64,000 nt of DNA, taken from positions 8,928,001-8,992,000 of the forward strand of contig NZ_JAPEPZ010000001.1 in assembly GCF_026339875.1 (NCBI RefSeq), written 5' to 3'. How positions within the stretch are numbered: position 1 is the stretch's first letter; each line of letters starts with the position of its first letter. The stretch comes from Streptomyces sp. NBC_01571. Lineage in GTDB: Bacteria > Actinomycetota > Actinomycetes > Streptomycetales > Streptomycetaceae. Position numbers and translations under genes: made by a program. The notes beneath the pieces were generated by a model. It saw only the letters and a program-made list of their open reading frames with translations. It was not told where the DNA came from and did not search any database. This document shows, piece by piece, positions 56,734 to 64,000 of this stretch.

Positions 56734-58865
56734 CCGCGGAGCCGGACGGGCCGGAGGACAGACTCCGCAGGTTCGCGACGATCTGGAGCCGGGCGGTCTT
56801 CCCGGTCACCTCGACCTCGCTCACCAGGCCCGAGTTCGAGCAGCAACTCGTGCCGCTGGCAAGGCGGTTGAGCGAAGCTCTGCGTGCCAGGACCTTCGAG
56901 GCGACCGAGGGACAGGAGGTCGGCGCCGCGATCGTCTCCGCACACTGCACCGATCCGGAGGCGCTGAGCCGCACCCTCGACTGCGTCGACGCCTATCTGG
57001 TGCTCTACTGCGGCGAGGACGGACCCCAGGAGGCCCTGCGTACCCGCTCGGCACGCCTGCAGCACGCCATGGCCGCCGGATTCGCGCAGGCGCTTCGGGA
57101 GCGGACGCTCAGCGAGCAGGAGGCCATCTACCAGGCCGCGTTGAACGCGCGCAGCACGGTGGCCGAGGCGCTGCACGCCAGTGAGGCACGCTTCCGCGCG
57201 GTCTTCGAGGGCGCGGCCATAGGTATCGCCATCGCCGACCTCGAGGGCAACATCCTGCAGGCCAACGGCGCCCTTCTGCGGATGTTCGGCGGCTCCGAGC
57301 AGACGATGCGCGGCCGCCGGGTCCCCGAGTGGACGCACCCCGACGACGCGCCCCAAGTCTGGAAGCTCTACGAAGAGTTGGTCAACGGCGAGCGCGAGCA
57401 CTACCACGTCGAAAAGGCCTTCTACCGACCCGACGGTACGGCCCTGTGGACCAACCTGACCGTGTCCCTGCTGCGTGACGCGGACGGTGAACCCCAGTAC
57501 CAGCTCGCCCTCATGGAGGACACCACCGAGCGCCGCCTGCTCAATCTGCGGCTGCGCTACGAGGCCACGCACGACGCGCTCACCGGACTGCCCAACCGGA
57601 CCCTGTTCTTCGAGCGCCTGGAGAAGGCGCTGTCCGCGGGCGACGAGCAGCGGTTCGGCCTGTGCTACCTCGACCTCGACGGCTTCAAGACCATCAACGA
57701 CAGCCTCGGACACGCGGCCGGGGACCGGCTGCTCGTGGAGGTCGCCGACCGGCTGCAGTCCTGCGCGACCGCACCGGGCGAGATGGTCGCCCGGCTCGGC
57801 GGCGACGAGTTCGTGGCCCTCACCACCGGCCCCGACACCGAGCGCGAGGTCGACGAACTCGCCGGGCGCATCATGAACGCCCTGGTCACCCCGATCAGCA
57901 TCGACGGCCGTGAGCTGGCCGTGCGCGGGAGCATCGGCATCGTCGAGGGGCCGGCGGGCGAACGCGGCCCGGCGGAGGTGCTGCGCAGCGCCGACATCAC
58001 GATGTACCGCGCCAAGTCCGCGGGCGGCAACCGCTTCGAACTCGCCGATCCAGAGGCGGACGCCCGCGCGATCACCCGGCACGGGCTCACCACGGCCCTC
58101 CCGGCGGCCCTCGACCGGGGCGAGTTCTTCATCGAGTACCAGCCGCTGGTGCACCTCGGCGACGGCAGCGTGCACGGCGCGGAGGCGCTGGTGCGCTGGC
58201 TGCATCCGCAGCACGGCGTGCTCGGACCCGACCAGTTCATCCCGCTCGCCGAGCACACCGGGCTGATCGTGCCGCTCGGCCGCTGGGTCCTGGAACAGTC
58301 GGTCCGGCAGGCCCGCCAGTGGCAGGAACGGCGTGCGGGGACCGGCCCGCTGCGGATCAACGTCAACCTGTCGCCGTGCCAGCTGACCCATCCGGGTCTG
58401 GTCCAGGACACCGTGGACATCCTGGAGCGCGAAGGGCTCGACGCGGGCGCACTGTGCCTGGAGGTCACCGAGTCGGCGCTGATCGGCGCCGACGACGACC
58501 TCCTCAAGCCGCTGCGCCGGCTCGCCGAGATGGGCGTGGACATCGCCCTCGACGACTTCGGCACCGGCTACTCGAACCTCGCCAACCTGCGCCGGCTGCC
58601 CGTGAGCATCCTCAAGCTGGACCGCTCGTTCACCCAGGGCATGCAGCAGTTCCCGGCGGACCCGGTCGACCTCAAGATCGTCGAGGGCATCGTCTCGCTC
58701 GCCCACAGCCTCGACCTCGCGGTCACGGTCGAGGGCGTCGAAACGGGCGCCCAGGCCGAACAGCTGCGGATACTGGGCTGCGACACCGCCCAGGGCTGGT
58801 ACTACGCCCGGCCGGGTCCGCCGGAGCGTCTGCACGAGCTGGCCCTGGTCGACGCCACCGGCTGA
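56730..58865 (+). CDS. rmdA: RmdA-like PAS-GGDEF-EAL cyclic-di-GMP enzyme
   Basis: A 711-residue soluble protein. Residues 1-145 are helical and unnamed. PAS spans about 148-262 (FRAVFEGAAIGIAIADLEGNILQANGALLRMFGG). GGDEF spans about 275-430 with RLGGDEFVAL intact, and EAL about 445-700 with GAEALVRW, NVNLSPCQL, DDFGTGYSNL and EGVET, all the usual metal and base residues. Both synthesis and hydrolysis of c-di-GMP are possible. RmdA of Streptomyces controls development mainly as a phosphodiesterase, and the neighbours here, methyltransferase and SCO0930-type lipoprotein, match the rmdA locus as I remember it. GTG start. Confidence 0.83.
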   Translation: MTAEPDGPEDRLRRFATIWSRAVFPVTSTSLTRPEFEQQLVPLARRLSEALRARTFEATEGQEVGAAIVSAHCTDPEALSRTLDCVDAYLVLYCGEDGPQEALRTRSARLQHAMAAGFAQALRERTLSEQEAIYQAALNARSTVAEALHASEARFRAVFEGAAIGIAIADLEGNILQANGALLRMFGGSEQTMRGRRVPEWTHPDDAPQVWKLYEELVNGEREHYHVEKAFYRPDGTALWTNLTVSLLRDADGEPQYQLALMEDTTERRLLNLRLRYEATHDALTGLPNRTLFFERLEKALSAGDEQRFGLCYLDLDGFKTINDSLGHAAGDRLLVEVADRLQSCATAPGEMVARLGGDEFVALTTGPDTEREVDELAGRIMNALVTPISIDGRELAVRGSIGIVEGPAGERGPAEVLRSADITMYRAKSAGGNRFELADPEADARAITRHGLTTALPAALDRGEFFIEYQPLVHLGDGSVHGAEALVRWLHPQHGVLGPDQFIPLAEHTGLIVPLGRWVLEQSVRQARQWQERRAGTGPLRINVNLSPCQLTHPGLVQDTVDILEREGLDAGALCLEVTESALIGADDDLLKPLRRLAEMGVDIALDDFGTGYSNLANLRRLPVSILKLDRSFTQGMQQFPADPVDLKIVEGIVSLAHSLDLAVTVEGVETGAQAEQLRILGCDTAQGWYYARPGPPERLHELALVDATG

Positions 58866-58873
58866 GACTTCGC

Positions 58874-58911
58874 CCGCTCGGTGGTCTCCGGGACAGGAGG
58901 CCACCGAGCGG
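58874..58911. terminator. Terminator hairpin after rmdA
   Basis: CCGCTCGGTGG (58874-58884) pairs with CCACCGAGCGG (58901-58911) across 16 bases in which TCC/GGA can pair further, starting 8 bases after the stop. Confidence 0.65.
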
Positions 58912-58927
58912 CGCGGGGCAGGAGCGG

Positions 58928-59104
58928 GGAGGTGCGGCATGGCGGTCGTACCGGTGGGCGTCGTCGACGGTCACCAGCAGCGGCCACCGGGGGCCGGCGG
59001 ATCGAGTACGGCGTCGCCCAGCGCCGTCACCGGGAGCGACTCGCCCGTCGTACGCCCGAAGGCGGTGCCGAAGGATGTGCGGCCGGGGTCCTCGACCGGG
59101 TCGG
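58928..59104 (-). pseudogene. Possible remnant of a LuxR/LAL-type regulator ATPase
   Basis: On the minus strand one frame reads FGTAFGRTTGESLPVTALGDAVLD and stops at 58971. The next frame continues WPLLVTVDDAHRYDRHAA. Joined, these resemble the Walker-B neighbourhood of large ATP-binding LuxR regulators (PLLLVVDDAHWADR-like). A frameshift splits them and nothing else of such a gene is visible, so this is at best a decayed fragment. Confidence 0.35.
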
Positions 59105-59170
59105 CGCGGCGCCGGGGGCGCGCGGACCCGGGCCGACCCGCGCGCCGCCGGAGCCGCCACGGGCCACGAC

Positions 59171-59246
59171 ACGGAGGCCCATGGCACGAAGGCCCATGGC
59201 ACGAAGGCCCACGGCACGGGGGCCCATGGCGCGGACGGCCCATGGC
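59171..59246. repeat. Five tandem 15-bp repeats
   Basis: Units such as ACGAAGGCCCATGGC start at 59171, 59186, 59201, 59216 and 59231 (the last has one extra base). Frames across them give repeats such as AHGTK or MARRP. No neighbouring gene contains them. The rest of the 58866-59634 spacer shows no convincing gene. Confidence 0.8.
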
Positions 59247-59634
59247 GCGGGCACGGTGCTGCCGCACGAGCGGCAGGGCGCCGACCGCGCCGCGAGCGGA
59301 CCGGGTGACAAGGAGACCGGCGCTCGGCTCAGCCCCTCGCCGCGCAGGGTCGGGACGGACCTCTACCGCGTGCTCGCCGAGCTCGGCGTCTCCTCCTGGG
59401 CCTCGCCGCGGGATGCGCCGGCGGGGAACTCCGCCGAGGCTGGACGAGTCGCCGTCGGGACGCTCGTACCGGGCACCACAGCCGACCGGGGCGACTCGCA
59501 GGAGGTCACCCACCTCGAGCGGTCGTGGCCGCACCTGCCCGCACCGGGCGGCCTCCGCGCGACAATCGCATCACCCACCCGCACCACATCCAGCACTCTC
59601 CGAACCGGGCTTCACAGCACAGGAGTTGAGAAGA

Positions 59635-60414
59635 ATGAGTACGGAACTTCAGGGCCGGACCGCCATCGTCACCGGTGCCAGCAAGGGCATCGGACTGGCC
59701 ATCGCCCAGACGCTGGCCGGAGCGGGCGCGACGGTCGTCGCCGGGTCCCGCACCACGACGGAGGCGCTGGACACCCTGGTGAAGGAGGGACCTGTCACCT
59801 GGGTCCCGGTCGACCTCGCCGAACCCGGCGCCGCCGAACGCCTGGTCGCGGCCGCCGGCGGACGTGTCGACATCCTCGTCAACAACGTGGGCGCCGCCCC
59901 CGCCCGCACCGGCGGCTTCCTCTCCGTGACCGACGAGGACTGGCAGCGCACCGTCGACCTGAACCTGCTGACCGCCGTACGGGTGACCCGGGCCGCCCTG
60001 CCGGTGATGCTCGCAGCCGGTCACGGCTCGGTGGTGACGGTCGCGTCGGTCAACGCCACCCTGCCCGACCCCCTGGTGATCGACTACAGCGCCGGCAAGG
60101 CCGCGCTGGTCGCCTTCTCCAAGGCGCTGTCGAAGGAGGTCGGCCCGAACGGCATCCGGGTCAACACCGTCAGCCCGGGTCCGGTGGAGACCGAGCTGTG
60201 GCTCGGCGGCGGGGGAGTGGCCGAGACCGTCTCGGCCGCCGCCGGTATCACCCCGGACGACGTGATCGCGCAGGCGTCCGGTGCCACCGTCACCGGCCGG
60301 TTCTCCCAGCCGTCCGAGGTCGCCGAACTGGTTCTCTTCCTCGCCGGGGACCGCGCCCGCAACATCACCGGCAGCGACCTGGTGATCGACGGCGGCTTCA
60401 TCCCCACACGGTGA
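59635..60414 (+). CDS. Short-chain dehydrogenase/reductase
   Basis: A 259-residue classical SDR. TGASKGIG nucleotide loop, NNVGAA, Ser in VASVNA and YSAGKAAL as YxxxK. The C terminus ends SDLVIDGGFIPTR, as in many oxidoreductases of this class; substrate unknown. The ATG at 59635 has AGGAG upstream, and the long upstream open frame through the repeat spacer is not protein-like. The gene is convergent with the LysR gene, 30 bp apart. Confidence 0.88.
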   Translation: MSTELQGRTAIVTGASKGIGLAIAQTLAGAGATVVAGSRTTTEALDTLVKEGPVTWVPVDLAEPGAAERLVAAAGGRVDILVNNVGAAPARTGGFLSVTDEDWQRTVDLNLLTAVRVTRAALPVMLAAGHGSVVTVASVNATLPDPLVIDYSAGKAALVAFSKALSKEVGPNGIRVNTVSPGPVETELWLGGGGVAETVSAAAGITPDDVIAQASGATVTGRFSQPSEVAELVLFLAGDRARNITGSDLVIDGGFIPTR

Positions 60415-60444
60415 GCTCTCTCCCCACGCGCCGACCGGACGGCT

Positions 60445-61326
60445 TCAGCGCTCCAGCAGCATCCGCTGCAGTTCCCGGGCGGCCCGTGGCGGTGCCACGT
60501 CACTGCGGTGCGCGAGTGCGATCGTCCGGTGCAGTCCGGGCGGGGCCAGCGGGGTGACCCGCAGGCCCCGCCCGGACCGCGTCGCGACCATGCGCGGTAC
60601 GACGGCCAGACCGAGACCCGAGCGGACGAAACCCAGTACGGCGTCCATCTCGCCGCCCTCCACCGCGAAGACCGGCTCGAAGCCCTCGGCACGGCAGGCG
60701 GCCACCGTCAGTTCCCGCAGGTCGTAACCGTGCCGGAACATGACCATGCGTTCGCCCTCCAGATCGGGGATCCGGACCGTACGGCCCGCGCCGGGCGCGG
60801 GCGACTCCGGCGAGGACACCACCACCAGATCCTCGCGCAGCAGCTCCACCGTGGTCAGCGCCGGAGACGGGGTCGGCAGCGGGAGCACGACCAGGGCGAG
60901 GTCGAGCGCGCCGCGGGCGAGCTCCCGGACGAGGTCGTGGGAGCCGCCCTCCTCGATCAGCAGCCGGATGCCGGGATACCTGTCGTGGAAGGCGCGCAGC
61001 ACATCGGGCAGCAGACCGGTGCACACGCTCGGGGTGGCGCCCAGGCGGACCCGGCCGCTGCGCAGCTGGGCCAGCTCCTGCACCTCGTGCCGGGCCGTGT
61101 CCGCGTCGGCGAGGATGCGGCGGGCCAGCGGCAGCAGCGCCTCGCCCGCGTCGGTCAGCGTGATGTTGCCGCGCGCCCGCAGAAAGAGATCCGCCCCCAA
61201 CTCCCTTTCCAGCGAACGGATCTGCTGGGAAAGGGAGGGCTGGGCGACATGGACGAGCTCGGCGGCCCGGGTGAAGTGCCGGGTCTCGGCGACCGCCACG
61301 AAGTACTGGAGCTGCTGGAACTGCAC
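60445..61326 (-). CDS. LysR-family regulator divergent from sdhC
   Basis: A 293-residue LysR regulator. The helix-turn-helix is [43 protein letters not shown] (about 5-50), followed by the effector domain starting [18 protein letters not shown]. The GTG at 61326 begins [10 protein letters not shown], the usual family opening; an ATG 14 codons upstream is possible but would put the operator inside the gene. It is expected to control sdhC/sdhA and itself from the shared spacer. Confidence 0.88.
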   Translation of the reverse strand: MQFQQLQYFVAVAETRHFTRAAELVHVAQPSLSQQIRSLERELGADLFLRARGNITLTDAGEALLPLARRILADADTARHEVQELAQLRSGRVRLGATPSVCTGLLPDVLRAFHDRYPGIRLLIEEGGSHDLVRELARGALDLALVVLPLPTPSPALTTVELLREDLVVVSSPESPAPGAGRTVRIPDLEGERMVMFRHGYDLRELTVAACRAEGFEPVFAVEGGEMDAVLGFVRSGLGLAVVPRMVATRSGRGLRVTPLAPPGLHRTIALAHRSDVAPPRAARELQRMLLER

Positions 61327-61333
61327 CCCCTCA

Positions 61334-61352
61334 CGATAGGCCACCCCTATCG
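61334..61352. promoter_or_regulatory. LysR-type operator CGATAGG-N5-CCTATCG
   Basis: A perfect 7-bp inverted repeat with a 5-base spacer (ATAGG/CCTAT core). It is centred about 67 bp upstream of the sdhC ATG, the usual -65 activation position if transcription begins at or near that ATG, and only 8-26 bases from the regulator start. Confidence 0.65.
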
Positions 61353-61371
61353 AAACGAGCCACACCATGTC

Positions 61372-61402
61372 TTGGACCGATCGGCCCCTCGCAACCTAGC
61401 GT
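61372..61402 (+). promoter_or_regulatory. Candidate sdhC promoter
   Basis: TTGGAC (61372-61377) and TAGCGT (61397-61402) with a 19-bp spacer. The -10 ends 8 bases before the sdhC ATG, which suggests a leaderless or nearly leaderless message. Confidence 0.45.
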
Positions 61403-61410
61403 GCGGGGTT

Positions 61411-62118
61411 ATGGCTCTGGCAACGCGGACGGACCGACGACCGTCCATGACCCGCTCCTTGTGGGACAGCTCGCTCGGGAAGAAGACCGTGATGGCGGTG
61501 AGCGGCCTGATCATGCTGCTCTACCTGGTCGTCCACATGCTCGGCAACCTGAAGATCTTCTTCGGCCCGGGCGATTTCAATCACTACGCGCACTGGCTGC
61601 GCACCCTCGGCGAACCGTTCCTGCACTACGAGTGGGCCCTGTGGATCATCCGCGTGGTCCTGGTCGTCGCCGTCGTCGCGCACGCCACCGCCGCCTACCA
61701 GATGAGCCGCCGCGACATCAGGGCGCGCCCGAGCCGGTACGTCCACAGGAAGCCCCGGTCGAGCTACGCCACGCGCACCATGCGCTGGGGCGGGATCATC
61801 CTCGGCCTCTTCATCGTCTGGCACCTCCTCGACCTGACGACCGGCACCGTGCACTCCGGCGGCTTCCAGTCCGGACACCCGTACCAGAACGTCGTCGACA
61901 CCTTCTCGACCTGGTACGGCGACGTGATCTACATCGTCGCCATGCTCGCGCTCGGCCTGCACATCCGGCACGGCTTCTGGAGCGCGGCACAGACCCTGGG
62001 CGCCGGCAGTCGCACCCGCGACCGCGCCCTCAAGACCGTCGCCAACGTCCTCGCGCTGGTGCTGACCGCGGGCTTCGTCGCCGTACCCGTGGCCGTGATG
62101 ACCGGAGTGGTGAGCTGA
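61411..62118 (+). CDS. sdhC: Succinate dehydrogenase/fumarate reductase cytochrome b subunit
   Basis: A 235-residue membrane protein of the five-helix (type B) class. Helices include [72 protein letters not shown] and [25 protein letters not shown]. Several His are placed for two hemes (VVHMLG, VAHATA, VWHLLD, GLHIRHG). It anchors SdhA/SdhB to the membrane and passes electrons to or from menaquinone. The sdhA ATG follows 2 bp after its stop. Confidence 0.92.
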   Translation: MALATRTDRRPSMTRSLWDSSLGKKTVMAVSGLIMLLYLVVHMLGNLKIFFGPGDFNHYAHWLRTLGEPFLHYEWALWIIRVVLVVAVVAHATAAYQMSRRDIRARPSRYVHRKPRSSYATRTMRWGGIILGLFIVWHLLDLTTGTVHSGGFQSGHPYQNVVDTFSTWYGDVIYIVAMLALGLHIRHGFWSAAQTLGAGSRTRDRALKTVANVLALVLTAGFVAVPVAVMTGVVS

Positions 62119-62120
62119 AC

Positions 62121-64000
<1,880 letters not shown>

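Noticed and set aside
58939..59634. Long N-terminal extension of the SDR through the 15-bp repeats
   Set aside because: Composition is Arg/Pro/Gly-rich with no domain, and a good AGGAG-ATG start sits at 59635 where the Rossmann fold begins.

Overview
The window is very GC-rich actinobacterial DNA. Strongly GC3-biased codons, frequent GTG/TTG starts, Tat and lipoprotein secretion, a WS/DGAT acyltransferase, GlgM-type glycogen synthase, LysX, an Rpf/M23 cell-wall enzyme, a SpoIIE/HATPase regulator and a c-di-GMP enzyme with a SCO0930-type lipoprotein all point to Streptomyces. From memory, the backbone (RpfD-like, WS/DGAT, ECF sigma, Fpg, SCO0930-type lipoprotein, RmdA, sdhCA) resembles the S. 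coelicolor SCO0922-SCO0974 chromosomal arm region; this is a recollection, not an alignment. No tRNA, rRNA, CRISPR array or insertion sequence was seen.

Layout. 1-6.0 kb: secreted Rpf-LysM-M23 enzyme, EamA transporter, FhuF-type 2Fe-2S protein, glgA(glgM) and glgC. 6.4-9.4 kb: WS/DGAT acyltransferase and an odd zinc-ribbon SDR. 9.6-12.3 kb: a minus-strand cluster (permease, metal-ligand-poor HD protein, SDR) preceded by a CsoR-like palindrome. 12.7-14.8 kb: a 58-residue protein, a GNAT and an amidase. 15.1-28.5 kb: an apparent N-glycan utilisation locus with a Tat-type GH29 fucosidase, a LacI regulator, an ABC importer without ATPase, a cytosolic GH5 (GH5_18-like) beta-mannosidase candidate, a Tat-type GH85 endo-beta-N-acetylglucosaminidase and a cytosolic GH38 alpha-mannosidase. 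28.6-37.5 kb: an L-fucose locus with a FadR-type regulator, a complete ABC importer, L-fuconate dehydratase, SDR, aldo/keto reductase, mutarotase and lactonase, tightly overlapped.

37.4-43.3 kb: lipase maturation factor, DUF6777-like lipoprotein, PAS-GAF-PP2C-HATPase regulator and an Fpg/Nei glycosylase. 43.3-46.3 kb: zinc-finger anti-sigma factor, unknown protein, ECF sigma factor and a UspA protein. 46.6-52.7 kb: lysX, polysaccharide deacetylase, sortase and a secreted anchored protein. 52.8-58.9 kb: DUF4239 protein and a proline-rich membrane protein, SCO0930-type lipoprotein, SAM methyltransferase and rmdA. 58.9-64 kb: a repeat-bearing spacer with a possible LAL-regulator remnant, an SDR, a LysR regulator divergent from sdhC, and sdhA running off the end.

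The most interesting content is the 22-kb glycan island (15.1-37.5 kb). Extracellular GH85 and GH29 would release oligosaccharide and L-fucose from glycoproteins. The LacI-controlled importer would take up the oligosaccharide for GH38 and GH5, while the FadR-controlled importer and oxidative pathway would consume fucose. Three tandem repeats with codon-multiple periods (33, 18 and 15 bp) sit in intergenic spacers, and several strong hairpins separate transcription units.
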